Assembly (NCBI RefSeq): GCF_000687475.1
Contig: NC_057316.1
Span: 7,402,041 to 7,466,040, forward strand
Source of the DNA: Ustilaginoidea virens
Taxonomy: Eukaryota; Ascomycota; Sordariomycetes; Hypocreales; Clavicipitaceae
DNA length: 64,000 nt
Direction: 5' to 3'
Both the position numbers and the translations under genes were made by a program. Each line of letters opens with the position of its first letter. Position 1 is the first letter of the stretch. Positions 44,201 through 57,336 of this stretch are shown piece after piece. Under the pieces are notes generated by a model, which did not search any database, was not told the origin of the DNA, and saw nothing but the letters and a program-made list of their open reading frames with translations.

Positions 44201-47200
44201 GCCGTAAGATAGGCGTTATGCGGGCTAAAGGCTACCACTCGTATAAAGAGCTCTTCGGCAGTATATTTAGCGACTATAAGCTTTATACTAACGCCGAGAT
44301 AGCGACGCTCGCCCTGCCCAAGGCCGTAGTAGATAAGATATATATCGCGGGCTATAACTAGGGTAGGGCGACTAGGGCTAGCGCGCCGCCGCGGTCTAAG
44401 GTTAAGGCGGCCTAGGCAGCCAACCAGGCCTATTTGCGGACCCTACATAATAGTAGGGTCGACGCCTAGGGCTATACGGCCAGGAAGGAGATTACCTTTC
44501 GCCTCGATATTATAGCCACGCTTTATACGCAAGGCAGCTTCTCTGCCGGCCGCATCGGCGGCGCCCTAGGCGGAAAGGTGCGGCTATACACACGCATAAG
44601 CGGCGGCATCTAGGATGCGACCCTACCGGGCGACCCTTATTATCACTATTACCACCTTTACTAGATCCTCCTGACGCGCGACCTTAATACTATCGTCTTT
44701 ATTAACGCTAGCCACCTTATTGCCGCGCTCGACGATATCTTCCTTATCAGAGCCTAGCTAGACCCGCCTAAGTCCCAGGTCGGCCACTCTATCGCGCGGT
44801 ACTATACGGCATCGCTATTCCTACGGCTACTACAGCTAGGCCTAACTAGCGAGGTCGATATACCCTACGACGACTGGATATAGCGCGACATATGGCGGGC
44901 CCGCGTCCGCGGCGATAGCGGCAGGGCCATCGTTATACGCCGCCGCAGGCTTGGCCTATTCGGCCGGCTGCTTCGTAATGGCTGCCTCTAGCTCGACGAG
45001 GGGCAAGTCGACCCGATAAACCTATACCTCTCTTTCGCCACGCTAGCCACCTGCTATATCCCCCGCAACCCGCTTATAAACGCATAGCTATCGCAGAGTA
45101 TTATATAAAGCTTTACCGTAGGACCCGTCTGCACCGGCTTCCTAATAGAGTACTATACGCGCGCTGCCGCCTGCTTATACTAGTAGGTCTCTACATTAGA
45201 CCCCCCCGCGCCCGCGGCCAGGCGGGCGAATTAGAGGGCCCGGAAGCTCGAGAGTAAGGTTATCGCTCTTATTATTAGCGAGGTGGCGCGCTTATACGGC
45301 CTTCACCTCTTAGAAAAGCTGTATAAATACTAGACTACGGCCGCCTAGGGGTTATAGCCCCTCCTTGGCGAGGATGCGGAAGAGCCTGCTATCGCCCCTA
45401 AGGTCCTGGCGGCACTAGTAGCCGATGCCGTCAGCGATGCCCTCCCTAGGATATCGGCAGCGCGCGCCCTATAGGCCTAGTACATCCACAACGGTCTGCC
45501 TACCCTCTGCCTCCTACTCGAGCGCTACCATAATAACCCTAAGCTAGCCATCCTCCTCCCTATAGATATCGCCGCTATATACTACAAGGCGTGCTCCATT
45601 TACTTCAAAAATAGTCAACCGCCCGTCTTTAGCGATAATAAAATAGCTATAGTATCTCTCCTTCGGCGGCCGGGCGGCGGGCCCCGCCCTAACCCTTCCC
45701 GCGACGCTAAGGCCTAATATTTCCGCGATAAATATACGAACCCGTTTTGCCATACTATAGCCGAACTCGACCGCTACTATAACGATAGCTATAATGGCCG
45801 CAGTAGTAGCGACGGCGATAGCGATAGTAATAGCGACGGTCCTAAGGCCGAGATTGGGCTATACGGCATATACCCGAGGTGGCTATCCAAGCGTAGGGCC
45901 GGCAACGGGTAATCCTAGCTCGTCTATTATACCCTCTTCTATAACTAGGAGAAGAAGACGTAGAGGATAAATACGTTCTATAGCCTCTTCTAGACGCTGC
46001 GCGATACCTACTATAAGAACGCTTACCTAGGCGCCCTTTTATTCGACGATATTTTCCAAGAGTAGATCGGCAACTATATACTCGTTATATTTAACTCGGA
46101 CCGCTCTAAAGAGGTCGGCACCCTACGATATATGCCGGAACCGGCAAGCCATAATAACCCACTAGCGTAGCGCGCCGCCACCCCCCGCGCCAGGCGGGCT
46201 GGCATTATCCCGTCCTTCTTCCTCATCCAGCTCTAGGCCCCTATAGTATACGCATATACCGACGGCTGCGGCCCCAAGTCCCGCCATAACGACAGGCAGC
46301 AATAGCACTACCGTAATAACTACCAGCACTTTATAACGCTTATACGGCTGCGGCAGTAGCATCGGGTACTGCCTATCCTACGCGCCGCCTAGCCCCGCGA
46401 TATAGAGCGACCTACGATAATTTAAACCATTACAGCGCTTGCCCACCACGCGCAGCGCCTGTGCGATATACTCACTAACGTCTAGGACCTAGACGGCATC
46501 AATCTATAGCTCGGTATAGATATGCCGGCCCCCCTGCCCTATAGGTAGAGGTTCGACCGAAGACGCAAGGCCTAGTCCCTATACGCCGCCGGCAATTTTG
46601 ACGTAATACGCGAGGTTCCGCAAGCCACCGTCGCTAAGTATAGCGAGGTCTACAATAGCTAGCCGGCCATATTTATGCCCTATAGGGAGTTAGTACGGTC
46701 GATTCGGCGGCATTTGGCCGTAGTAGCCCGGTTCCTTACCGTAGAGTATATCGGGCATATAATCGCCTTGCATCGCCTAGCCGACGAGTATGCCGTAGAA
46801 GCGCTACTCTGCTACTTATATACCCTATGCCTTTGCCTATCTTCTGACCTCAGGCCTAAAGAAGGCGACAACGATATCTTTATAGACGGCCTATTGCAAC
46901 CTGCCTTCTAGCCCGCATAATACCCCCCCGCCGAGCTAAATACTGCCGAGACCCTCGGGAATAGGTTCAATAAGGAGCATAGCTAGGGCGATAGTATTAG
47001 GGATATAATAGCCTTCCTAGAGTAGAGGGAGCCACCGCAGGAAGAAATTAGTGCATTAATCGGGTCGGACGAATTAGAAGCCAAGTCAACCGATAGGACT
47101 ATAAGCAAGAGCGACGCCTAATCTAATGCATAATCGGGCGGCGAAAAGGGCTAGAAGCCCCCCTTAGGACCTGTATATCCTAATTACGTTCGATCCGAGG

Positions 47201-47235
47201 TGCGGATAAGGGGTCTAATAGGTAACTACTATTAA
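41221..47235 (+). pseudogene. Gene 1 copy B: 2005-codon RIP-inactivated gene, start codon lost
   Basis: Same frame and same length (2005 codons) as 1531-7545. The start codon is ATA here against ATG in copy A, a G-to-A change. The shared TAA at 47233-47235 is the likely true stop. Many internal stops are shared with copy A and others are private, so mutation happened both before and after duplication. The best-preserved stretch is 46675-46911. Several minus-strand frames inside (for example 45544-45753 and 46162-46362) are shadows of this gene. Function unknown; nuclear localisation is possible from the acidic low-complexity regions but is not shown. Confidence 0.7.
41650..42395 (+). repeat. 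Tandem repeat domain inside gene 1 (B)
   Basis: Counterpart of 1954-2709 with the same 14-15 residue units and the same overall length. In this copy the coding frame is broken early in the domain, so only the last third is free of stops (42025-42399). Confidence 0.85.
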
Positions 47236-47502
47236 CGCCTTAGGGGGCCATCCGAGGCCATAAGTAGGCAAACGTGGCACCAGACACTAGTACGAAAAGG
47301 CCAGGTGTCTATATACGCGCCGCATTATACGATGCGCTAGATCATCTTCTGCATCTACTACCCTCTCATCCAACCCCAACTATAAACCATACCACCAGCT
47401 AGCTAGCCTTATCCGTCTCTTTCCTCCATCCTCCCCAGCAAGGCAGAAGTACAGCCGTCTCTTCCCCCTCTCCCCCCCCCCCTCCCCCCCTTATACCTCA
47501 CT
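47236..47502 (+). promoter_or_regulatory. Gene 1 to gene 2 interval with pyrimidine tract (B)
   Basis: Counterpart of 7546-7812, with the C/T-rich tract immediately upstream of ATG 47503. Confidence 0.35.
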
Positions 47503-49254
47503 ATGCCCTACCCTAAGAGGAGCCGCTAGGACAGCAGCCCAGAACCTATAGACCCTCCTTCAGAATGCAAACGCGAACGCAAATGCAAACGCAAATGCGA
47601 ACGCAAACGCCTGACCAGGCTGCCTCACCTTGCCCTACGCCACGCCACTATATTAGCCTGCCTATCACCCGCTAACTCCCCCCTTAATACCGCCCCCAAT
47701 AATACAACCCTTACCCCCTTTAGGGCCATAATATAGAGCCAACCGACTACTACAGAGGCAGACGGCCAGCTAGAGGCTTAGGACATATATACTCCGGCGA
47801 GCCTGCCGGACCCGGCCAAAGATTACGCGCAAACGCTAGGCCTAGTGCGGCAGCTCCTAGAAGCTACCCGCGCTATCGAAAGGTAGTTCATCTACTATAG
47901 CCGCGATAAAGAGCTAATAGCCGTATTGATGTTAGACTTAACCTACAACCACCTAAGCAGCCTCGCGTATACCATACGCCGGTTAGGGGCGCTAATTAGT
48001 GCTACCGATACCCCCCTACTATTTATTAGCCTCGCGTGGCTTTAGCAAAAGGGCAAGTATACGCAAGAAGACGCCTATCTAGATAGATAGACCCTAATAT
48101 AAGCCAACCTACTGCTCGCCATACTACGCTATAGGCCGGGTCCTAACCCTAACCCTACTTTACTCGACCAATTAGATGCGGCCTTTCTATAGCACTTTAT
48201 CGATCCGTAAGACTTAGACCTAATGCAGTTTTGGCAACTAATGCTGCTTATACGCATATCTTGCCTCCTTAAGCTGCTCCCCCTTTAGCCTAGCTAGGAT
48301 GAGGCGAGTATAGTAGAGGCTATCGCCACTATATTCTGCTGCCGCTATATAGACCGCACTAATTAATATTAACTCTTTACCTATAGGCCCTTTAAGACCC
48401 TTACCGGTTTATACGAGTAAAAGGCGACCGAGAAGGTAGAGATACTCAAGATAGCCGACCGGATCTATAAGGTAGAGGTAGCCCTCTAGAGCCTAGGAGA
48501 CGTAAGCCTACGCCACCTACGAAAAACCTACTCCTAGTAGGCTATATTCGACACGCTTACCTATCTATATTTTAACGCCATCTACTATAAGCCCCGTAAG
48601 TCGAAACCCAAAGGCATAGGCACCTTAAAGTAGGACTAGGACGACAGCTTCTATGCCGATAGTATCGCCGTTATACCGCCCCCCCACCAGGCGCTAATAT
48701 ATAGGTGTTTCCTCTTTTATTGCTAGCCGCTGCCCTCTCTACTAATAGCATCGCGGCTTCCGGCCCCTCCCCCGCTTTCTCACATAGGGATACCCTGCTC
48801 ACGTAGGGGTAAGGACTATAGTAGCTAATCTACTATTTCCCCCCGCTAGGAACGCCCGTCGACCCTATCACAGGTAGTAGCGACCCTCCTACTAGTAGAG
48901 GCAGATAGCCTGCCAAAGGCCCTTCGGACCTATAGGTCCCAACCCTATATAATAGGAGCGTTAAGCCTGATAATAGAAAGGAGGGAAAGGGGTGAGCTAA
49001 AGAGGATAAAGTATCGGGTAGTAGAGTATAGCGCTAGACTCTAGTTATATAAGGTAGGTAGTGAGATAAAGGCCACTTATGTTTATATGCAGTATATATA
49101 CGGCTACAGCTATAACTTTACGCTTATCGCATAGGGGGGGCAGCCTAGCTCGTAATAAGGGCCGCTAGGACCTACAGGTCCCAACCGGCCTATAGAAACC
49201 CTATATATGCCTGCCTACCTTCCTAATAGAAGGTGGAAGGTGACTATTAGGTGA
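47503..49254 (+). pseudogene. Gene 2 copy B: about 584-codon RIP-inactivated gene, unknown
   Basis: Counterpart of 7813-9552, four codons longer because the N-terminal hexamer run has two extra 6-bp units. Reading continues through both palindromes without a stop at the first. The final stop is TGA at 49252-49254 where copy A has TAA, so this position is probably the real terminus. It lies directly after gene 1 and before the helicase gene on the same strand. No function is recognised. Confidence 0.6.
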
Positions 49255-49860
49255 CGGTCATATGTATTATCATATATATAATGTGTGAAATGCCCCCCCC
49301 CCACTAGGCTAAAACGGCACGAACGCATTACAACGCGAAAAGTGGGTCGAGCTAGGCTATACCTTAGCACGTCTTCCCATAGGAGAGTGGGCTTATATAG
49401 AGCATTTGCTACCTACCTACCCTATTGCGAGTCAATACCTGGCATATCGAGGCGAACCGCTAAACCCTCTCTTACCTTTACCCCTAGGGGACCTGGCAGT
49501 AAGGCGCTAGATAATACGGATGCAGCGACGCACAGTAGAGACTGCGTTAAGCCAGGCCTATAACGCGGAGAGCCGGAGGCTATACGTCTAGTATAGTAGG
49601 TCTTGGCTAGCTAGTAGGGTGGAAAAAAGGTATTGCAGTATAGGTAGGTAAGCGCAGGTTCCACTCACTAATACCATCACCCGTCGCCTATACTACTACC
49701 AATACTGCTTAAATAGGCAACATCTATTATAACTATATACCTAATAGCTCCTAGAAGGAGAATAGGGATGCGTATATCACGCTATTAGGACCTATAAGTC
49801 CGAAAATCAATTATTACGTAAGTCTGTTCTGCCGCTCTATTGCCTTACCGCCTATAGGTC
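49255..49860 (+). other. Gene 2 to gene 3 interval with a small frame kept in both copies (B)
   Basis: The small frame spans 49285-49563 (92 codons), longer at the N-terminus than in copy A because an upstream ATG is in frame. The C-terminal 70 residues agree apart from RIP-type substitutions. Confidence 0.3.
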
Positions 49861-49960
49861 TATAAAACTTCTTCTTTTGCGCCGACCTCTTCCTTTTCCT
49901 TTCTCTTTTTTATATCCTATAAATCGACCTTTTTTAGGACCTATAGGTCTGAGCCGCCCT
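49861..49960 (+). promoter_or_regulatory. TATA box and CT-rich leader upstream of gene 3 (B)
   Basis: Counterpart of 10159-10260. The TATAAAA box and cttcttctttt are preserved. Confidence 0.35.
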
Positions 49961-50141
49961 TCCTAAATTACGCCCAGTCTTCTCGCACTATCTTAGAAGC
50001 ACCCGTCTATATTATAACGGCCGACTGATCGACTTAATTATCTCCTGCATTTTTTGACTTACTAGTTTTTTTATATACTATTGATTTGCCGTATAAAACA
50101 AAAGAACGAAAAAAAGGTAAAACTCTATGCAGAAGAGGAGG

Positions 50142-50795
50142 GCTTAAGTTCGGACCTATAAGTCTAAACCGCCCTCTATGCGATTAACCTACTAACCAAC
50201 GAGCTAGATAGACTACGATAAAATGGTATGTAAAACCCGCTAAAGCACTAAGAGGACTATAATTCGATTTATAAAACGTGCTTAGGAGTCGCCGAGCTAA
50301 TAGGACTAGTAGCAGCCTCTAAGGTAGTATGTCGCGCAAATGCTATTAAGCGGGCAGGTCGATATATATACTACGCTAGTCTTAGAGGCAAATGACTATA
50401 ATAGTGTGCTATCCTAGCGCATATAGCTCCTAGCTTAAGCAACAAAGGAGATAGAAGTGCTAAATAGTCAGGAAACTCCTAGTAATAAGCTATTGTATAC
50501 TATTAACATACCATAATACGAAGGTAATATATTTAATAATAGCTTGCAACCTGATACGCTAACCCCTCGACCTCGAATGAGGCGTAGAGTTCCCAAGCTA
50601 TTAGCCGTAATACCGGAGCAGGAAGATAAAGCGTAGGAAAAAGACTAGGAAGAAGACCTGTCGGAAAGGACCCTTATATAGTAAGTGCTAGTATGTAGAG
50701 GTAAGAAAGGAAAAAAGCAATAAAACGATAGAGTAGAATGTTCCCCTACGGCAGTAGACAATAAGGTAAATTAGCGCTGCGATATATACTAGCTT
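50142..50795 (+). other. Decayed stretch upstream of gene 3, possibly coding (B)
   Basis: Counterpart of 10440-11093. It shows the same weak coding-like segments broken by stops. Confidence 0.25.
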
Positions 50796-51123
50796 ATGAC
50801 TACTCTTGTTAGTAATATATAGGCTCCTATTTCTATAATCACCGTGAATAAACCTAAAGAGAAGGAGGGTAAGGCTAAGAAGCTTAAACGACTCCTAGCG
50901 GCTCATTTTAAGCAGTTTATAGAGTATAATACGGCGCCCTTCCTGCCGCCGGCAGACTAAGAAGAGTGGTATTAGAGGGAGAGTATATAGTAGGCGTTTA
51001 GGTACGCAAAGGGCCTATATTTTCTAGAGAATAAGCCTAATTCACAAATAAGAAATTATGATATTATATAGTATAACTATTTTAAGACGATGCTTAACCT
51101 TAAGTTATTTGCAGATGAGATTA

Positions 51124-51226
51124 GTATGTAATAACCCCGGCTGGGACCTATAGGTCTTACCTGCCTTCCTAGGGTTGCCCCCCCCCCCCCCCTCCCTAAA
51201 CCACTAACTAACGCCTATATCCCTAG
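51124..51226 (+). other. Gene 3 intron 1 (B)
   Basis: Counterpart of 11422-11525: GTATGT donor, CTAAC branch and CCTAG acceptor, 103 nt. The palindrome is present with one arm changed (GGACCTATAGGTCTT). Confidence 0.7.
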
Positions 51227-53202
51227 TTCCGCGCATTATGCAACTATTAATGCAGCTAGCTGGGTCTGGCCTAGACCACGCAGAGCTCATCAAACTGACG
51301 TCAGAGGCGTAAGAGGTATAGTGTGCTTCTAGTAGCTAAGAGGGACCTTTTGATGAGATGGTGAAGAAGCTATTTACATCGATACGTCAAATTAAGGATA
51401 TAAAGGGCAAGGCTGCCAATAATAAACTTTTTAAGGCACCTAGTGCTATGGTTCGCCGCCTAGAAAACGCGGGGGTGCGCCGGCTAATAGAGGCTATTAT
51501 GAAGGACCTGAGAGTGCTACTTTTCCTACCGATTACCGACGAGCTAGCGACTAGGCGCAACCTACTATCGCCAGTATTCGACTTTAACCTAATAGCAATA
51601 GGGTATGCGATGCAGCTTCTTAAGTTTGCCCCCGCTAATATTAAGGAGTAGATAAAGGCTAGTCGCGTTTTAGGTAGGGAGGGCGATACTCCCTACCAAC
51701 ACTACTATCTAATACCCGTACCTACTGTTAGAGTGGGAGAATTTAATGTCCCTGTTCGGAAGGAACCCCTATTTGTAGGCATATATTTAGCAGAAGATAT
51801 CGCACGAGCTCTTACGATTATTAGATATATTAATACGCGGCGAAAGTCGATAAGTGGCCGAAAGGTGCATTAGATTAAGCACTATAAGGCCGCTGCACTA
51901 GTACCACCCACGAAATTCCCTAGCTATCACAACCCCGATAATAAGCCTATAACGAGTAGTAAGGATAGGGAGGAGCAAGAGCCTTTTCTTAATAGAAATG
52001 CTTCTTTAAGCCTTATTCATCGGTCTATAGTTTTAGCGCTAGGCGAGAAGTAGGATAAGATAGCCAAGCGTCTAATAAGCGACAATAATAACAACAATAA
52101 CGACAATAATAACAATAAAAATAACAATAAAGATAATAATAATAATAATAATATTGGTGATAATAACGGAAATAATACCGATAGTAGCGATAGGCCCGAC
52201 GAGAGGCTAAAAGGCACTACTAGCGATTTCGACCCCCTCGGTACACTTTTCTCTAATTCCTCTACTCTGACTGATCGTCTCATAAGGGCGAACGGAAAAG
52301 GCCTCCCTAAGGCTTATAACGGTCCAATAGAAGCCGAGTGGGTATCCACACTCCGCGTACTATAGCACAAGGCCGTAGACCTTAATATTATCATCGCGTA
52401 GTGCATATCTATAATACAGCGAGAGAGGCAGAGCTTTACTGCGGTCCTTTATAGTGAGCACCTCGAGTCTTATATGCAGGAGGTTTCCATATGTCTACAT
52501 TATATTATAGCGACGCGCAAATCGCAGGCCTATGCTACTGAGGCCGGTAAGGCCCTAAATAAGATAAATAGCAGACTGCAGGCCCTTCAATTGTAAGGCG
52601 TATTAGCAGACGAGCTTTAGGCGCAGCGCAATTTGCAAGGATAGGCGTTTACCTAAAATTTTTCAGTCGATAAGATATACCATACGTCATTCCTCTTAAA
52701 TGCGTATATCCAGTCGTTCCAGCTATTAGAAACGGTGGATTTTGAAAGATTGCATCGATAGATAGCCCTTACCGCTAATCACAGACTATACGATATAGTC
52801 GGCGTAGAGCCATTATTGCTATACTAGGTGGCAGACCTTAGCCGCATTATTAAAAAGTTGAAGAGGGGGGTTTCTATTAGCCTTAATCTCGATATAGGGC
52901 TAGGGAAGACGAAGATCGCGCTAGCTACTATTAAGGTGATAGCTCGCCAGACCAAGTTATATAATAAGTCTGTTAAGTCCGGCGACGAGCCGCAACCGTA
53001 TGCACCTACGCTATTTATCCTCTTAGTTAATATCCTAAAGCAGACTATTAAGGAAGCAAGCGCCCATAACCCGGGCTTCCGCCTTATCGTCTTCTACAGT
53101 TCTAATAAGAAAAGCATTAGCAATACTAGCGCAGAGCTGTTGGAGGCAGGGCGGTTTCATAAAGTAATAAAGCAGCTTATAGACGCCACTTATCTCCCCT
53201 AG

Positions 53203-53471
53203 GTAAGCAGATGCTACTATCGGCTCTAGTACGCTATGGCGCTACTCTGGAGGGCATAGGACCTGTAAGTCCGAACCTAGCTAAGGAGCTCGGGACCTAT
53301 AGTTCCTAACCAGTCCTATAGAAAGAGGAAGCAGCTATCGGCGCTATTAGGCTATAGCGCCACTCTAGAGGATATAGGACTTACAGGTCCTAACCTGGCT
53401 AGGGAGCTCGGGACCTATAAGTCCTAACCAGTCCTATAGAAATGTATCAATATTGCTAATATATAAGCCAG
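53203..53471 (+). other. Gene 3 intron 2 (B), built from palindrome pairs
   Basis: Same length (269 nt), donor GTAAGC, branch GCTAAT and acceptor CCAG. The four palindromes are at the same relative places, with different transitions. Confidence 0.75.
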
Positions 53472-55268
53472 ATAAGCAGGATAGTAATTTTTACTTCGTA
53501 CGATATATAGCAGGTCCGGATAGTTAGAATAACCCAAACGAGGTTTATATTTATTAAAAAAGATATAGATATTGAAGACGACCGAAAGACACTAAAGGCA
53601 AATAACGATAATAATTTAGATAATAAGCTTCTAGATCGTAAGGAGAACGAAAAAGATAGGGATAAAGAGGAGGAGGAGCAAAAGGAGGATAAAAAGGAAA
53701 ACAATATAAAAGACTAGGCACACGCAAATACCCCCTATGCCCCCCATACCCCCCGTAAATGCAAGCGTTATAGCGATAATGCGTTTGCATTAACACTAAA
53801 GAAATAGTACTATAGCATTCGCCGCACCTTAATAGAGAATAAGCTATAGTAGAGGATGCAGGATATTAGCGAGGAGATAGAGAAGAAGAAGAAAAAGGAT
53901 ATAAGCTAGAAGCATACTACCTATTACGTAAAGATAGAACTTAGCTACCGTAAGATTCATACTATCAGTAAGGAAAGTAGTAAAGACCTAAACGGCAACC
54001 TAATCAATTACGAGTAGCGGGATAAGAGTTCCGCTTTATACTCGTTCAAGCTTCTTATACTTAATAAAGCGTATATTGCCTATAACTTTCAGAAGAGTTA
54101 TAATCGCTATCTTAGTCTTATTAAGCGCGAATATAGCATCTGGATTACCGGCATATTAATTATATCTGGCAATAGGGATATTATTGGATTCGCATACTTT
54201 CTCTTCGAGTATATACCTATCGATAGAGTATAGCTCGCCGACTCTCTCCTCGCCGCCATTGACTGCTAGAGCCTTACCGCGCTTTAGAGCAGTAAGTACG
54301 ATCCCTACTCTAGGCGATTGCCTGGCAATATCAATACTAGGGATAGGATTACAGCTAAAGAGAAAGGCCGTATTATTAGCATTCTATATAACGATTTCGC
54401 GCTTAACGATAATATTAAGACGATACTGCGGCAGTACTATAATAATAGCATACGTCTATAGTAGGTCTGCCCGCACCTTATACTGGCTATAGGAAGGATA
54501 ATTAGGTAGGAGTTCACGTTTAGTAATAGTATGATATCTGCACTAAAAAATAATTTTTGCATATTTCGCTCGGCAAGGGCTATTATTAATAGCCCCGATA
54601 GATATAGCGTTATATTTCCTAGAATCGACCTCCCACTGCAAACGGTATACTATAAAGAAGTAAACTACGGCATTTTGCATAAAAAGTTGGTTAAGACGTA
54701 TAGCGAGGAGTCAGCCTTGTCGTCCTTTACCCCCCCATCCTAGGGCATAGATAATATCATTACGACGGCCGTAGCTAATAATAGGCTGCAGGCAACCGGT
54801 AATATCGAGAAACCGCCTAATAGGAACTTTAGCTTGCAGCACGCCGGTAATATAGTTGCTTTCGATGCTAGATTTAAAAGAGTTTTAGAATACAATCTAC
54901 ACAAAAAGATAGTAAAGCGTAAAGAGGCTATCGCCTAAGTATTACACGAGATTTCCTATAAAGGCATCAAACTTACCGACGCTGAGATCGAGCGGATTTA
55001 GAAAGAGACTAACGAAGGTAGGATTATCACCTTTAGCACTAATAGCTATCGGGACCTTGTAAGGTCTGACCTCTACTACGGTCTTAGCACCTTCTTCTTA
55101 ATAATAAACCTAGAGCCGGGATAGTACGGACCATCTATATCGTCAGACTAGCTGCAGTACCTGGCGTACGGCAGCCCGGTTATCAACCGTGTAATCCAGC
55201 TTATCTACCTCTATATTATTTAGGGCAAGGAGAGGCTACTAATATTCTATGATTTACCAGTTCTGCAG

Positions 55269-55385
55269 ATATAAGCTCTAAGCCAGCCATAGCCCCTTAA
55301 GACCTATAGGTCCGAAAAGGTCCTCACTTCAGACCTATAGGTCTAAACCGGTGATTATAACTGACCAACTATATAACTACCTAGG
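55269..55385 (+). repeat. 117-nt palindrome-bearing insert in gene 3, in frame (B)
   Basis: Counterpart of 15568-15684, same length, with both palindromes present and differing only by transitions. Confidence 0.5.
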
Positions 55386-56294
55386 TACCTCTACGGCACT
55401 ATCCTACTTTATGGGGTTTAGGCCTTTATAATGCGTAGCACTAATAAGGGCTCTGAAAAGCAAGCAGCATTAAACGCCTTCCTCAACCCGAAGACAGGCC
55501 TATACGTTTTCGTTGCCAACATATCGATTATAGGCACCGGTATTAACCTGCAGCGATAATACTATAAGGGTATCTTTATTAATTTCCACTCGAATGTATA
55601 GATCATCCGGCAGGCGCAAGCCAGGCTATATCGAATGGGATAGCTTCGGCATATTATTTGGCATATCATTAAGATCGTAGACTTATACTAAAACTATATA
55701 GAGCACGGCATGCTTAAACGATAGACTATATAGCTCTAGGCCGATGTGAAAGTACCGTCTTAGGCAGACGGTATTATTAAGGAAACCTTAGTATATAAAC
55801 TGCAGAAGCAGTATTTCGGTCATTCCTTTAATAGAATAGTATAGCAGATTATTAAGGACACCTCGCAGAAGGAGTTTAAGCCGAATGCTAAATCTATACG
55901 CAAGTTAGGTTATATACTTTTATACCTTGCGAAGCTCATCTATACCATCCCTCCCGAAGATACTGAAAAAACGACATTTTTCAATAACAATATACATAAT
56001 ATTTTAATATCTATATATGCCGTCTGTCGGTCAAATATATACGATATACCTACCATCCGAAGGTAGTATATAATATCTGCAGAGGAGATATCGCCTATTG
56101 TATAGGAGGAGGCGAAGAAAGCCTAGCGTGCGGCCAAATCTCGCAGTAAAAGCAAAGAACAAACGCAAATCCTGCATAGGTTACGTAAGTATAGTAAGGA
56201 ACTATCGGCGGGGCGGGTAGATAAGGTAGAGAGTAAGTATCAAAATATACCGATTAATAGCGGGGAAGGAGAGGATAGGGACCTAGACGAGTAA

Positions 56295-56985
56295 TTAACA
56301 GCTTATTATTTTTTCTTTTGCTACGTTTTACTTTATACTAGACAGTTATTATATATAGGCAAGTCTAAATAGACGGAGATAAATTCATATATATACTGCA
56401 TAAAGATTCCCTCTGAATATATAGTCAAGTTAACTAAATGAAAATAAGCTTATATATATATACTACTATAGCTGGCATACTTAGGCAGCCCTAACTACAC
56501 TGGTGTCTAGTACCTCTATACTAATATACGTGGGAAACCCAAGGACCGGGGGAAAAACCTATATACGGTCGTATGGCTATTAGTGCCCTATAAGGGGTAC
56601 GATATGATATAAAGGAGGCTTGATTAAGCTAAGCTAGGATATATAATAGTAGAGTGCCTATATAGGTAAGGTCATATAATATACCCCTACTAGTCCGTAA
56701 GGGCTTAGTATCATTATATGGAAATTTATTGCCCTACTGCTGATATCGTTAGGCTGCTAGGCTAGGAGTATGTGGGTGGTAATACGGATACCGTAAGGAT
56801 AAGGCTTATTGCCCCAATTCATTTAATTATTGGGGCTTGGAAGTGCGGTTATTATTTCGGTAGGGCTTTAGGGCAGTCGCGGTGCTGTAGTCGGGCGCGT
56901 GCGTATTATTATTTCCGAAAGGGGTAGGTTAAAGCCGACTGCGTGATGCTGTATGTATATATAAATCGGGGTGCCTCTTATAGGG
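56295..56985 (+). other. Gene 3 to gene 4 interval (B)
   Basis: Counterpart of 16594-17284. The 90-codon frame of copy A is closed here by Trp-to-stop changes. Otherwise unrecognised. Confidence 0.35.
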
Positions 56986-57070
56986 TATAAAAACTTCTTC
57001 TCTTTCCTACCTGCCTTTATTTTCCTTTCCTTCTTCTCTTCTTCCCTTAAGTTAACCTTCCTTTTTCTCT
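56986..57070 (+). promoter_or_regulatory. TATA box and CT-rich leader of gene 4 (B)
   Basis: Counterpart of 17285-17365, with the TATA box and CT tract preserved. Confidence 0.4.
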
Positions 57071-57336
57071 CGTAAAATCGTATAATAGTTCCTTAACCTA
57101 GTATACTACCGCTTATATCCTATCTTTTGATTTACCTTTTTCTTATCGCAATGCCTTATATGCTGCCGACTACACTTAAGTTGGGTCCAGGGGCTGCACG
57201 CTCTTAGCCGTATTGCGGTTATATACAGTACGGTGACCCTACAGTGTAGTATTATGATCAATAAGGTAAAGTGCCTTTAATTAGTATTGCAGTAGCGTAC
57301 TAACCTCGATAGGTCTTAGCGGAGTGTGTTTTAATT

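Larger units (their letters stand above)
50796..56294 (+). pseudogene. Gene 3 copy B: SNF2-type helicase, RIP-inactivated
   Basis: Exons 50796-51123, 51227-53202 and 53472-56294 have exactly the same lengths as in copy A (328, 1976 and 2823 nt). The start ATG at 50796 is intact. Walker A at 52894-52914 keeps IGLGKTK. The DEAH position at 54057-54074 reads ILNKAY, so it is dead. Motif V reads GTGINL and motif VI at 55608 keeps RQAQARLYRMG before a TAG replaces the Gln of RIGQ. Stops shared with copy A predate the duplication. Position next to the telomere recalls telomere-linked helicases, but those are mostly RecQ-like, whereas this one is SNF2-like. Confidence 0.88.

Noticed and set aside
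45544..45753. 69-codon minus-strand frame
   Set aside because: It lies inside gene 1 copy B on the opposite strand and is not open in copy A.
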